A stretch of DNA of 64,000 bases, taken from assembly GCA_947000775.1 (NCBI GenBank), contig CAMQGK010000318.1, forward strand, positions 2,913,501 to 2,977,500, written 5' to 3'. Both the position numbers and the translations under genes were made by a program. The stretch is from Pterois miles (lineage: Eukaryota > Chordata > Actinopteri > Perciformes > Scorpaenidae). The notes beneath the pieces were generated by a model, which was not told the origin of the DNA, did no database searches, and saw nothing but the letters and a program-made list of their open reading frames with translations. Shown piece after piece: positions 36,639 through 48,272 of the stretch (the first letter of the stretch is position 1; every line of letters begins with the position of its first letter).

Positions 36639-37768
36639 TATAGACCCATTTGTGTTATTTGAAATTATTTCCAACACATTGATTGGCGTCTTTCAGAGTA
36701 AGACTGAGACAACAATCACACTGTAAACTGGAGGTAAAATTCTATATACTACGAATCAGTCCTGATACCGACCTGATACCAGTGTTTAATTAATAAACTG
36801 TATGTCTCACTGCATGGAAGTGACTTGGATCATTCTTTTATGTGTAAAGTAACATCAGGCTTGACTTAAAAATTGCTTTCCTAACATACAGCAGATGTAC
36901 ATTTACTGAAGGGTTATTTATTATTAAAACAATATATTGTGCACCAACAAGTTGGCAAAGAACTCTTCAAACTTAACAGGAATTTCAACTGAAATATAAA
37001 CCTTTTTAATATAGCAACTAAGTAAAACTCCAGTCTATATTGCACATAACATATAAAAATGAACTGAATGGATCGGCTCCATTGTCAACGATACCTGATC
37101 TGGCTCTTTTAGTCAGTATTGGCTCGATGGCTGATCCGGTATTGGTGCATCCCTAGTGTGCACCATATGAAAATGTGTAATGGGTTTGATACATTAATGT
37201 TATAATAGATTATACAAGTTTATATCATATTTCCTATGTGCCATGCAGCATAATCCTGAATGCTAGCCAAGCCAGTGCCAACACTGAAACACCCCCCCAA
37301 CCTGACCCTGAGACCCAGACCAGTCCCCTAACCCTTAGTCACCTTCCAGCTGTTACCTCCATAGTCATGACGTGGTAAGTCCCATCCAGACACGTGCAAC
37401 TCTCATGTCTAACATCAACAAGGACTGTGTGCATACTGTAACTCTCCCGAGGTCGCCATTGAACCCTGGAAACATCCATTTCTGCGCACCTCGGTCAACC
37501 AGCGTCAAACCAACAAGTTGTAAGCTAGCAAGCTAGCTACTCACCACTATTAGCCTGGAAACGCGTCAAGCTAACCACGTTGGGAACAAAGTTAGCCAAA
37601 ACGTTGGTGTGACCGAAAGGCGCATTTCATCTATTAGCCAACTAAAGACTCTTTTATGTGTTTTAACTGGTAGTCTACAGCTGTTACGTTTCGCTCGGCA
37701 AAACGTTTTCAAAGCTTTAGTAAGTTTGGTGCGGAGTCTTGCGCTCGTTAACCAGACACCGGGCTCAC

Positions 37769-38640
37769 CTCTGAAGTCCCAGCATCCTCTTCACCTCCAG
37801 CCCAGCAGCAATGGCTTCAGCTCCTGGACGTCTGATAACGAGGCGACAACGTGTTGTTAATGAGCCGGGTGGGAGCGAAACGAGTGCAGCTACTTGAGGG
37901 GGGCATTTGATTTTTAGGTGTAAACGTGGTAGCCGCGGGTTGTCGCGTTGATCACACGTGCTGCTGAACCTCCACTCTGGAAAAACCACAGGACTCAAAA
38001 AGGTGTCGTGACGCTTCCACACTGAGCGAGAGGAGGAGGAGGAAGAAGGGGGAGGAGGCCGGAGATGGATGGAGAGGTCGACAGTGATGGTGTCCATGAT
38101 AATACAACTACTTACCCACCCCTCGACTGACTTTAATTTCAACACAAACCGCCGACGTACCGGCGCTGCTAACAGGTCCACATCTATAAGTGCGGTGCTG
38201 AGTGAGCCCGGCGGGTCGCTGTCAGTTCAGGACCACCGCGACCACTTTGGAGCCGCTCGCATTTTAATTTACCCGTCAAAACTGCGAGAAAGTACGATGT
38301 CATTCGCTATTTTATATGCAAACTTCCGGGAAACTACCGCGGACAAGTTTTGGCAAGTCAACGCTCTTATTTCTCCATATACACACTCAGCGCGGCGGTG
38401 TGTCACCAGACAGCTGAGGCGAGTCTCACTGACTCACTGTCAGATATTTGACAGCTCCTTGCCTGAATGAAACGGAACCCACCGAGTCTGAAACACCTCT
38501 CAGATAAAAACACACACACGAACAAGTGTTATTTCTCACCTGAAACGAACCCCGAGGTCCAACTCCGGACGTCAACGTCGAGATGTGTTATCGGCGAAGT
38601 TGTGACTGTGTTGTTAGTTGTACTCCTGCTGGCGACCGCG
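37769..38640 (-). other. chd9: chd9 non-coding first exon zone
   Basis: This CpG-rich stretch has at least two good minus-strand donors: CAG|GTGAGA at 38540 and TTCAGAG|GTGAGC at 37769. A weaker third one lies near 37540. Either of the first two could join the acceptor at 32853. An open frame crosses 37765-38181, but it lacks an ATG start and CHD9 similarity, so I treat it as untranslated leader. Which donor is used, and the exact start site, cannot be decided here. Confidence 0.5.
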
Positions 38641-38730
38641 GCGCAGCGGCTCTACCGCTGCTGCTGACGTGACTGTGATAACACGATATTTGCATATTAG
38701 TGACCTCCTCTCTGATTGGACCGCTGACAA
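38541..38730 (-). promoter_or_regulatory. chd9: main chd9 promoter (CpG-rich, CCAAT and CRE-like)
   Basis: Read on the minus strand, this stretch holds a CCAATCAG box (about 38710-38720), an octamer-like ATGCAAAT at about 38690, a CRE-like TCACGTCA at about 38665, and then GC-rich sequence running into a strong donor TTTCAG|GTGAGA at 38540. That order fits a TATA-less CpG-island promoter followed by a short non-coding exon. Orientation matches chd9, whose coding starts 5.8 kb downstream. Confidence 0.6.
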
Positions 38731-39039
38731 TTTGTCACAATTTCACCTTTCCGTGTGAAAGTAAAAAACGTCTCTCTAAGTGCGAGTGCTTTTGGTGCGG
38801 TGGCGCCCCCAGCCAGCCCCGGAAAGCGGCTGATTAAATCGTGGTTTCATGTGTAAAGTGCCTCTGTTGACAGAGTGCATAAGATGGCCGCGTACAAGCC
38901 AGAGCCAATCAGGAGAGGTTTTACTTTCGCACATGCATCGGAGTCTCTTTTCAATGCAAACATGACATGGGTGGGAGAGCTGCTCTCTGTGGGCACATAC
39001 CGACCTCTGGTGGCTAACTGGGCAACATACTGCCCCTAA

Positions 39040-39120
39040 ATAAGATAAGATAAGATATTCCTTTATTGGTCCAACAGTGGAGAAATTCACACGTTACAGC
39101 AGCAAAGTGGATAGTGCAAT
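39040..39120 (-). mobile_element. LINE/SINE 3' tail, minus orientation
   Basis: Reads on minus as GAATTTCTCCACTGTTGGAC, CAATAAAGGAATATC and (TTATC)n, a tail related to those at 17.6 and 46.2 kb. Confidence 0.7.
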
Positions 39121-39789
39121 AAACAAGAAGCATAGATTTTAAAACAGTATTAATACAAATAAAATAAAATAATATTTACATAATAGAAAGTAAAGCCACA
39201 ATATGTCCAGCATAAATTAAAAATTAATTAAAAATAAATTAAATTATTCCAGTGTGGACTGTAGTTGTAGCCAATAAATGTTCATATTGACTTTATGCAA
39301 TTAGTGACATTTGTCATCTCAAAGGGCACACAATTTGGCTATATAATGGGGGAGTTAAACTGAAATATTCATAGCAATTGTGCATTTTGTCATAAAAGCA
39401 ATACATTTGGCACAGATGTAGTTTTATATGATAGGAAAAGATTTAGAAATCAGGGCACTGCAAATTTGGCACCCCGGCGGCCTATAGAACGGTAGGACCT
39501 CCAACTTTCCATCGCTGCTTTTTATCAGCAGTAAAACTTGCAGATATCATTGGATAATATTCAAGTTTGATTTTCTGTTTTTATCATGTTGAACATGTGC
39601 AAAATTTTTTATGTATCATGTACAGTATAGTTATTCTCTCCACAATGTACAACACTGATACTCATCTAGGCACTGTTGATGAGAATAGTACTTTTTTCTT
39701 CCTAGTAGTACTTCTCAATTTTTAGTTCTTAATTTTTAACTTTTAATCTCTATACACTTGTTTTATTTTGTACTTTTTGTAAATTTTGA

Positions 39790-39855
39790 GCATCTCTGGC
39801 ACAAGAATTTCCTTCGGGATGAATAAAGTTCTATCTTATCTTATCTTATCTTACC
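39790..39855 (+). mobile_element. LINE-type 3' tail, plus orientation
   Basis: AATTTCCTTCGGGATGAATA followed by AAGTTCTATC and (TTATC)n, a different tail variant, facing away from the one at 39.04 kb. Confidence 0.7.
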
Positions 39856-42239
39856 TTCTGGTATAAAAGAAGTTGTATATTGGTTGTTATTCTATCATAA
39901 AGACAAGGGGGTGAAGTCTGACCCTGAAGTGACCTTTTATATGGTTTCTGTGTGTTTCAGAAGCACCCTTAAAAAATAAAGAGGGAAACAAACGTATCTG
40001 TGATCTTCTGACGTCTTCATCTCATCAGCTTGAGCACAGTGAAAATCATCGAGACTCATAAAATCAGTTTTTTAGGAATATTTAGCTGCGACCCCAAATG
40101 GGATAAGCGGTGGCAGATGGATGGATCCATCCATGCATCCATCTGCTTATCCTGTTTGGGGATAAGCAGTTGCAAATATTTTGAAAAATGGCTGCCACAG
40201 CCCTTAGGGGTCAAATTTTCAGCACCCCGATATCTATAGCTATTCATAACATATAAACCAAAATCTGTGCTGAATGTGTTGCTTTTATCGCAATTGTTAT
40301 GATAGACAGCCCAAGAGAGCAATTCAGTATTCCTATAATAAAAGAAGTACAAATATTGTCTGTGTAGGCTAGTGTTGTTCAACAATTTATTACAGACTAC
40401 ACTGAATTGTAGTAGATAATAAAACCTTTTCACAGAAGTGATTTTGACATGTAATTGCAGGGTTAATGGCGCTGTTAATGCTAAAATTAATTAATTAATG
40501 GTGCCTTCAAATGGGGTCGTGTTTACAAGTTGGGCCCATATGAAAGCCCCTCTCATGTCGTATTCATGACGTCCTAGGTGAAAAATTTCTGAAAGCGTAG
40601 AGTTCGTGACTTGTTTGTGACGTGTTTGATGATGTTGTGTGACGTGATGGAGCCCATGGAAGTTCATTTATCGGTGCATACTAAGTTAATATTGTACAGC
40701 ATATTGTAATTTTAGTCATATATTGTTTTTATATGTCTGAAGAAAATGTTGATATTCCTACTGACCTCATCTTTCTCCTCTGTCATTATGTCTTTGCATT
40801 TCCTGCATTATGTTACCTACTTGCTAGCTAAATTGTTAGCCTCTGTGGCTTCTAGACTCGGACAGTAACGTTAATATTGCTGTTGCGTAGCAGCGGTGTT
40901 CTTCACATCTTAATCACTTGAACGCATCGTGTTCATGACTTCCCATCTCGTGAACACAAAGTCACAAGTTCCATTTGAAGGCACCATTAGTGTCACAGTC
41001 ATTCCAGTGATCCAGCATGCTAAATACCAGGGCCTAGCTCCGTGGACCAGGGCCATAATTAAAGTCTTTTTGATAACATTTTTTTTCTGGAAATGTATAT
41101 ATATATTTTTAATAAAAGGTCTAATACATCTACAAATTCAAGAATAAAAGCATAAAAAGAAAGAATATTTTATACCTCTGTGGAAGATATGTTTGGTTAG
41201 CACTTCTAACAAGTCTTGTGAGCTATTGTGGAATATGGGTGAACATGATTTTATGTGAACATAACTATTATACAAATGTTTAAGAGCGAAACTTCTCTCC
41301 CATGCAGACCATATACTGTACTAATGAACCTGTAAAATAATCATTCCTTTCTCCCCCACTTGCCCCTCCTCTACAATGATCAGAGCAGGTAGTAAGGTTG
41401 GGATGGTGATAAATCAATCATGGAAAACAAAATAAAACATAAAACATAACCTCCTTGGCGGAGGTAAAAATGGAGGTGACACTAAATCAATTTCTAGAAA
41501 GGTCTGTATGCAACCTGTGCTCTGCATCAGACATTTCAAATAACTTACAATATGTAAAACTATTTAAGGTGCTCCCTCCCAAGTGCAATAACAAAAACTA
41601 CAATTCTGACTTAGTTTTTGATCAGTTTATTGATTTCAGAGAAAAGCATTTAAACCTCATATCATCTAAGCAGTAATGACTTTCACAAACTGGAGCAGGA
41701 ATGGGCCCATATGGAGCACATTAGCACTCACACGTTTGAAGATGTCGACAGCCCAAATGTCAGTGTGCGAAGTACACCGAAATTTTTACGTCCTTGCCTT
41801 TCACAGCAGCTATAAAAAGACCGAACAGGTTTCAGCACCATATCTGCTTTTCTAAAATAGTCTTTTCCTTCTGGGCTTCCCACACATTTTAAAAATCCCA
41901 TCCTTTTCCCTACACCCTTTGTTTGGCAATATTTGCATATTGAAAGTGGCTAGGCAATATTACTAACAATTAAGCCAGAGCCCTTACAGATGAAGATATT
42001 ACATAAAACGCAACGGGCATAACAGAAAAGGTGTATTCTTGTAGCTGGACAAAACTCCCATTTTGTGCTGCCAATCAAATCTTATCAAAATACATTTCTT
42101 TCAGACTTATGCAGGAATCTTGCAATAACTTCTTTGACTTGAAATGAAAAGATCTGTAAGGTAGCTAAAGTAACATTTGTAAAGAAAACAATAAAATAAC
42201 TTAGAAAATCCAAGCACCAATGCAGACAGGTCTCTAAAA

Positions 42240-43012
42240 CTCAAAGCTTAGCACAGCATCTTTTATTTACACATCAAAACTTTAATAACCAATAGCCAAA
42301 AGGTACATAAAACATTCAAAATTATTTAAAATCAGACAAAATAAAATACTAGAGCTTACTTATTTAGCATCTCATTTAAATCCATACATGCCTGCTCTGC
42401 TTTATATATATATATATATATATTAGGAACTATGTAAGACAATAGTTTACACAGTGGGATTAAGAAGAAATCATTGTCCGATAAGAAACAAATATAAAAC
42501 ATATGTCAATCTAATTGGTAATGGGGGTGGTTTCACTCACACAGCTGTGACTGCCAAGTCTATTCCAAGTCTGACAAATAAACAGTCCTGAGCCAATTTC
42601 AACAAGTGGTAGAGATCATGTAGTCCACTATACTTACCGTATGAATGCTTAACTCATACTTTTCAGCTCCTTTTTGGACAGTATGTTGTATCGCCTAGAC
42701 CAACGTGTGCATGGATCTGAAAATCTAACTGAGAAAGCTCTTTGATTGCATCACAGCCTAAAAGATGTTGCTGAGACATCCATTTGTCATCGTTGATTTA
42801 CATATAATACAAACATTGTTTCCTTATTCTAAAGCTGTTTGAGGAGATGCCTACGAAGCTTTTAAAGCTGAGCAATAATGTGGGGATTTAACGTACAGTT
42901 CTCCCAACTGTTTCAAGGATTCAGTTCACTTAAATAGCTGAGGAAAGCCAGTGGCGTGGCATCCAATGCATATGGGCCTCCCTCTAGTGGCTGCTACATC
43001 GACAGTGCAGCT
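42240..43012 (-). other. aktip: aktip 3' UTR
   Basis: About 770 bases follow the stop codon and end soon after the first good minus-strand AATAAA. A TA-dinucleotide tract (around 42405-42422) lies within it. No other gene overlaps. Confidence 0.7.
42262..42267 (-). terminator. aktip: aktip poly(A) signal
   Basis: AATAAA on the minus strand, the first canonical hexamer I see after the stop. Cleavage is expected 10-30 bases to the left. Confidence 0.7.
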
Positions 43013-43120
43013 TCAGCTCTGGGGAGGACTGTCGTCTTTGCTGAAGGGTTGCGTCGATCCAGGCTTCACCCAAGATAGCCCAGACACCTGCGTTCCCTTG
43101 TGGTGATCCTCAGGCCGTCT
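43013..43120 (-). CDS. aktip: aktip terminal coding exon
   Basis: Encodes RRPEDHHKGTQVSGLSWVKP through DDSPPQS and a TGA stop at 43015-43013. The acceptor is TTGCTCTAG. The SWVKPGS motif is shared with other AKTIP proteins; the last residues differ from mammals. Confidence 0.94.
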   Translation of the reverse strand, partial: RRPEDHHKGTQVSGLSWVKPGSTQPFSKDDSPPQS

Positions 43121-46100
43121 CTAGAGCAACAAAAGGCAAATTAGCTGTTGTATAACAGGAACAGGTCAACCAATCAAAATGTTTATAGCTCACACTCTAT
43201 TTGGGTTGTAATTGTGGGAGGAGAACTGCAGTAGGCTGAACTCTCCTGCTTGTATTAAAAAAGATGTACATATATATATATATTCAGAGATGGTTAACTT
43301 ATGTAGTAGTAACTTACTTTGTATGTGAACATCCGCTCTTTTGCTTCATCATGAACAGCTGGGTTCCATGGAGAAAAACTATCGAATGGATACGAATGGA
43401 GATGTGAGAGCGTGAGAGAGAACTTTTTTTCTCCTTCTGAGTTTCATCTCACTCACACACATACACAGGATTACAGGGTGTGTTTTCTTGTAGTGGCGAC
43501 TGTTGTGGAATGTTAAAAATGGGACCAGTTTACCAACCTTATTGCGTAAGGATCATCTATCTTGGGCTGGTCAAAGAGATGACTGTTGCATAGTTTCACA
43601 CTATCCACCACTTTGCTTTTGAACAACTGCACATCCTTTTCATATCTGAAATTTTTAAAAAAAAAAAGGGTATGTTTTAGGATACATGAGACATGGTTTT
43701 AACTAAAGAAAATCAAAGCTGTGACAGGCAGCTGGACAGAAAAAAATAACAGGAAAACAAAGACTGGAGTTCGTCCTTTTTTTAAAGATTAGACATTTAT
43801 GTTTTTAGAATTACATGCGCAAAGGCATGTACACAATATTCATCATATTTCTGGTTTATTTCACTTTCTATAGTAAAAATCAATGACAAATAGATTACGA
43901 TGCTGCTGCTGAATTGTATTTTTTTTGTTTTCTGGCAGGGCACTGGGGAGTCCGCCTTTCTGAAAAGTTTGCAAGGGCACACAAAAATATGCTTTCTCCT
44001 CATTGGGACCGATTATAAATACAATATATGGACACTCAACCTTACACTGACAGGTGTTTCTATTATTTAGTCCATTCCATTTATATCAATGAGCTTAATA
44101 ACAGAAACACCTTTAAGTATAATGTGATGCAGTTCAACAACACCACAAATTACATACTCAAAATGACAGTTGAATCAACACCTCTCTGAAACTGTTTCAG
44201 CAAAAGCTGATGATTATAACCTTCATTAAAATATGATTTATTACAGGACTGTTGTATTAGACTGAATTAATTTTAGCTAGGTGTACCTAATAAACTGACA
44301 ACTGAGTGTATTTCACAGCAGACATTTTGGCACATCAGCAGAGAAAGCACACATGGAATTGAGAACATTAACAGCAACTGCATTCCATTTAGGCGAGCTC
44401 GTCCGAGGGTCCTGGTATTGTGCATGCTAGCTAACTGGCATCGCTTATCACTTGATGGAACACAGCCATCATTCAAAAAAATTGTTGCACCTGTGCTTTA
44501 TCCTGCTATGACAAGTCAAAAAGTCATGCCATGAAAAAGGTTGCGAGAGGAAGCAAGAAACCAAAAAAGTTCATAAATATACTCCATGTTCTGATAAATA
44601 ACTTGCTTCAATTAGTTAAACATTAAACATTTGAAACTACTTGTGTCATAAGCTATGTAATCAGAACTTGACTGCTTTCAATTCTGCTTTATACTCCATT
44701 ACATCAGTGGCTAAAGAACCAAAGTATTGAGTCTCCACTGACATTTAAATTCTATTCAGCCTAAATAATATTAATACTTTGTATAAAAATTATTTTATTA
44801 TTAAAATATTATAAAATATTATAAAATATAATTTTATTATTAATAAATAAAATTCTAAACAATATTCAAAGATGAAATAACTACTGGTCTGTACAAATCA
44901 AATGGCATGAATTCAAGGGTTGTTAATTTATGTTTGTGTTCTGATTGTAAAAACACAATTTTGCAAATGCAAATATTTTACATTGTAAAACTTAGAGGAA
45001 AAAAGTAAAAAAAAAAATTAAATAATGTCCTAATTCTTCAACATCATCAAACAACAACTATTTTATGGTTCATCTCTTAATTTGGGGTAAAAACAGTTGA
45101 AATGAGGCTCAGATACTCACAGCACAGCAGCCTCTGGGTTGAGGGGTTCTGTGGTATTGATCTTGTAGAAAATTGTTCGTGCATACATCAAGACTTGCCA
45201 GATGTGGTTGTGATTCCGTCTACAAGAACGCAACATAAGGAGTTGACATCATTAAACTCTTTAACCAGGAACATGGGTGCATCACATCATATCATAAGTA
45301 GATAAAATTAATACTTTTGTATTCACTTAAATATTCATGTTTGAAAAACAAAATAGGAGAGTTAATTGCATAAGCATAAAAGCAGAAATCATACCTCCAT
45401 TTGGTGAAAGCTCTTCTGACATCAAGCTCTCCAGACACGGGGTCAACAAGGGGATGGAAGACTGGGATGTCAAATACTAATTTCTAAAACAAAGCATAAG
45501 GGAGAGATGTTTGAGGGTTTGTCTCAACTTTTTGCTCAACGAAATTTTGTTTCGTTGAAAGTGTCGTCAAAGTGTTGTTTCCAAGATTATTTGTCAACCA
45601 ACACTTGTTTGTCTTACTTGGATTTTATACATAAATAGTCAGCACCTCAACTTGACTTGAAGAAATATGTAGTTTAACAATTTAAATACAACTGAACCCA
45701 TGATGACAGTTTTTCAAGGTGTGAATATTATTTTCAAAACCTTTGCAGACCTGGAAAAATAGTCACCATAAGCATAAATACTATATGATTGGACGGATGC
45801 ATAAAAAGAAGAAAACATTTTTTTGTAAACAGTAAAACAAAAAAACAAGTGCACTATACTTACAGGACATTCTCCATCTGGATAGTTATCTGGAATATAC
45901 ACAGTGAATTTGAAGACTCCATCCTGGTACAAGCCGTGTCTGATGAATATGACCCCAAACCACACTAAAAACAGTGGGAGACATAAGGTACTTCCATCAA
46001 CACAGATATGAATCATGCAGAACCAACCAGTATAACTGCACAAACAATTTAGTTTTATTTTAGCTAGACACCTTCAGCATTCGAGAACGATTTCACAAGT

Positions 46101-47452
46101 GCTTTCACAACTGCACTGGGCGCTTGTCAGGAGCAGCCCCTTCACTCTGACATCTCTCCATTGACATGTATATGTACTGTGTGAACAACAGAGTGTAAAA
46201 CTGAATTTCCCCACTGTGGGACTAATAAAGGAATATCTTTATCTTAAAGGCCCCTGCATTAGTGTATACAGTATATGAAACAGGCATGAACTTCAAAGAG
46301 AGTGTTCTTACTTAGTGCTGATTTGTAGGATGGCTGGACATAAATTCCAGGGAGTTTCTGCTTAATCACTAGTGTGCTGCAGGTCACATGGCAAGAAGAC
46401 AGATCATTACAAAAGGGAGAGAAACAAGCATGAAACTTATTCACCTAAAGGGATACTTAACTACCTAACTTAATGCAGACTATGCCTGTTTTAAAGCAAG
46501 TGCTACCAACATATTTCGAAAAGGAGCAGCAAATAAAAACATAGAAAAACACAACTGACAAGGGAATAAAAACAAACACACTGAACTTTTAATTCTGACA
46601 GTGTCCAGTACTTACAACTCAGCCAGCAGAGAGTACTCCAAGTAAAAAGGGCCATAGGAGGCGTGCGTGCCATTGGCTGACTGGGCTGGGGTCCCTGTTG
46701 ACGCAGGCTTGGTAATGGGGGCTGCATTCTTAGGAATGGGTGGAAGCTGCTTCTTGCCAAAGGGCAGCCGGGCTGGGCTGGCTCTCTGCTCCCCGTGCCC
46801 GCTCTGTTCCTCGCTGTCAGATCTCTGCTGTTTTGTATGAGAAATAACAGTATTCTCAGTATACAAAATTAGCTATAAAAAAGCACCCAGAAGGAGTCTT
46901 GAGAGTCAGATTAGAAAAGGCTACTGTTTATGAGCCATTAGACACACTGGGTCGTAAGTTAACCATGTGCTGTGACCAACCTCTCAGGTTACACTGCCCA
47001 TCTGGTTTGCAGCTCATCAGGAAGGAGCGTCTAGACAAGAGCAAGCACTTCCAAATACAGCTATCAGTGTATCTTACTGATGCTCTTCAGCATGATAAGA
47101 GCAGTGACAGTAAAGTGTCAGTGTTTACATCGAGCACATAGCAGCAGTAGGACAGGAATGCATCAGAAAGCCACAACATACCCTGCTGCTGACAACTATA
47201 TGCCAGGAATGTTTGCAGTCAATAATATGCTATCGCAACAGATTTTGCCTGCACATTTATTGAAATTAGACTTGACCACATAATGTCTGAAATATTCCTG
47301 TGACTAGGCAGAAAAAAAAAATTAACTCACACCCAGGCTCAAGGTACAATGCTTGCCTCCTCCCTACCTCACCCTGGTTGCACCAGCATGCTATAATGTA
47401 CCTCCCCTCCCCTTTGTTTGTGGAAATTCAGTCTAGCTCTAGCTACTGAGAC

Positions 47453-47489
<37 letters not shown>

Positions 47490-48195
47490 ATTCTTGTCAT
47501 CAAAATGAACAGTTTTCAGTCATATTTATACTTGATTTAAAGAAAGTAGCTTATTCCACAATGAATTTCTTTTCCAAAAATGAGTAGAAGACCACAACCT
47601 CAACTCAAGTATGACCAATTCCAGTTTAGTGAGATTCCACTGGACACTGAACACAGATGCAAGACCTTTAACAAATAAAAGGCTGAAGGTGTTCAAAACA
47701 AACACAAGTATTAAACTGAAAATCACATTGACCTGCTTTCTCAAAAATCAAATGATGAAACAAAGGTGCGACTTCAGAGTACAGACACATCATCTTTATG
47801 TGTCGGGGATGTTGAGTCATATTCTGACTTACTGGGAGACAAAGTCACAACTCCATGGCACAAGCCAATTACTTTAATCTCTCCTGGTTTTTCAACAAAC
47901 ATACAAATTTTTCATATGATGCCATAACACCTTCGAAGAGTCCCCGTACAACAGTAAGCGGACACATGATCAACTTAAGATCAATAAATATGTATCAATA
48001 TAAAATAACTTGGGTTTTATTTGGACAGTCAAAGTATGATGCATACTATAACACTTGTCCTGTTCTTAAAAATGAAATTAAGTTGAATGTGTAGCCCATC
48101 ATATGAACATTATATTATGCATTATTGCTCAATGTTTTTAACTTTACCTTACGACTTGTGTTGGCAGACATGCTCCAGAAGGGGTTTAGGTTCAT
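43013..48195 (-). CDS. aktip: aktip (FTS), complete nine-exon coding region
   Basis: AKTIP/FTS is a ubiquitin-E2 variant lacking the catalytic cysteine. In animals it forms the FTS-Hook-FHIP complex that links dynein to endosomal cargo, binds AKT1, and has been tied to telomere maintenance. Nine exons join in consistent phases (48+209+65+101+89+99+108+61+108 bases = 295 residues plus stop), close to the 292 of human AKTIP. The start MNLNPFWSM at 48195 matches the family and has TGA two codons upstream. The UBC-like fold spans about residues 80-225. Key blocks are [52 protein letters not shown] and FHPLVDPVSGELDV. In the last, the E2 active-site Cys position is not a cysteine, as expected for this inactive family. 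The C-terminus SWVKPGS also matches. Confidence 0.97.
43318..43378 (-). CDS. aktip: aktip coding exon 8
   Basis: Encodes FSPWNPAVHDEAKERMFTYK after a split Ser. The acceptor is TTCGATAG and the donor AAA|GTAAGT. Confidence 0.95.
43538..43645 (-). CDS. aktip: aktip coding exon 7
   Basis: Encodes YEKDVQLFKSKVVDSVKLCN through LFDQPKIDDPYAI. The acceptor is AATTTCAG and the donor ATAAG|GTTGGT, a weaker donor that is still in phase with the next exon. Confidence 0.95.
45121..45219 (-). CDS. aktip: aktip coding exon 6
   Basis: Encodes RNHNHIWQVLMYARTIFYKI through NPEAAV, the helical second half of the UEV fold. The acceptor is TTCTTGTAG and the donor GTGCT|GTGAGT. Confidence 0.96.
45395..45483 (-). 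CDS. aktip: aktip coding exon 5
   Basis: Encodes KLVFDIPVFHPLVDPVSGEL through TKW. In active E2 enzymes this region holds HPN and the catalytic Cys. Here it reads HPLVDP...GELD with no cysteine, in line with AKTIP being inactive. The acceptor is TTTGTTTTAG and the donor TGGAG|GTATGA. Confidence 0.96.
45864..45964 (-). CDS. aktip: aktip coding exon 4
   Basis: Encodes the core UEV strands [20 protein letters not shown] through [12 protein letters not shown]. The acceptor is CACTGTTTTTAG and the donor CCT|GTAAGT. It is the most conserved aktip exon in the window. Confidence 0.97.
46108..46252 (+). mobile_element. 5'-truncated SINE copy inside an aktip intron
   Basis: Contains GGGCGCTTGTCAGGAGCAGC through GGGACTAATAAAGGAATATC, nearly identical to the 17.3 kb copy. 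It sits about 60 bases left of an aktip exon on the opposite strand, so it is antisense to the gene. Confidence 0.85.
46312..46376 (-). CDS. aktip: aktip coding exon 3
   Basis: Encodes TLVIKQKLPGIYVQPSYKSAL between acceptor GACCTGCAG and donor CTAA|GTAAGA. The split Phe at its start and split Met at its end match the neighbouring exons. Confidence 0.96.
46616..46824 (-). CDS. aktip: aktip coding exon 2
   Basis: This exon encodes 69 codons plus two bases, from RSDSEEQ to SLLAE. It includes the Pro-rich KKQLPPIPKNAAPITKP linker and the first UEV residues. The acceptor is a tandem CAGCAG: use of the first CAG would start the exon at 46827 and add one Gln. The donor is GAGTT|GTAAGT. Confidence 0.95.
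47457..47487. repeat. (GA)n microsatellite
   Basis: A GA run in the aktip intron between the first two coding exons. Confidence 0.95.
48148..48195 (-). CDS. aktip: aktip coding exon 1
   Basis: Sixteen codons, MNLNPFWSMSANTSRK, ending AAG|GTAAAG in phase 0. In-frame TGA lies just upstream, so the start is well supported; a second Met at residue 9 is also family-conserved. Confidence 0.95.
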
Positions 48196-48272
48196 TACTC
48201 ATTCAGAGGTTCAGATTGGTGTCCCTCTTTCTATGTAGGTCCAACGACAAATGCTTTCCGGGCCATCCGCTG
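48196..48272 (-). other. aktip: aktip 5' UTR part of the first coding exon, with uORF
   Basis: The acceptor TTTTTTCCATTGCAG at 48273 is followed by another CAG, so an alternative start of the exon at 48269 is possible. The segment contains a 12-codon upstream ORF, ATG at 48266 to TAG at 48231, fully upstream of and out of frame with the main start. Confidence 0.8.

Larger units (their letters stand above)
35413..37155. mobile_element. composite of short TIR elements, family B
   Basis: The outer ends TAGGGATGCACCGATACC and GGTATTGGTGCATCCCTA are inverted repeats. An inner end ATGTATCCCTA at about 35878 suggests either one copy of 466 bases followed by a partial second, or a single element opened by insertion of the family A copy at 35900-36638. 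GATACC/CTGATAC repeats recur throughout. Confidence 0.65.
32853..37768 (-). other. chd9 5' UTR intron
   Basis: This intron separates the non-coding first exon from the first coding exon. It contains a long GT microsatellite, a hAT-like element with an 8-bp target duplication, a degenerate coding remnant, and a nested pair of TIR elements with a 51-bp minisatellite. Confidence 0.7.
38731..42239. other. chd9-aktip intergenic spacer
   Basis: The spacer lies between the chd9 promoter and the aktip 3' end. It holds two LINE/SINE-type 3' tails in opposite orientation (39040-39120 and 39790-39855) and a palindromic GGATGGATCCATCC segment near 40120. The rest is AT-rich unassigned sequence. No coding exon was recognised. 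Confidence 0.7.

Noticed and set aside
37765..38181. 138-codon minus-strand open frame over the chd9 CpG island
   Set aside because: It begins at GTG, not ATG, has CpG-island composition and no family similarity, and crosses a donor at 37769; best read as leader.
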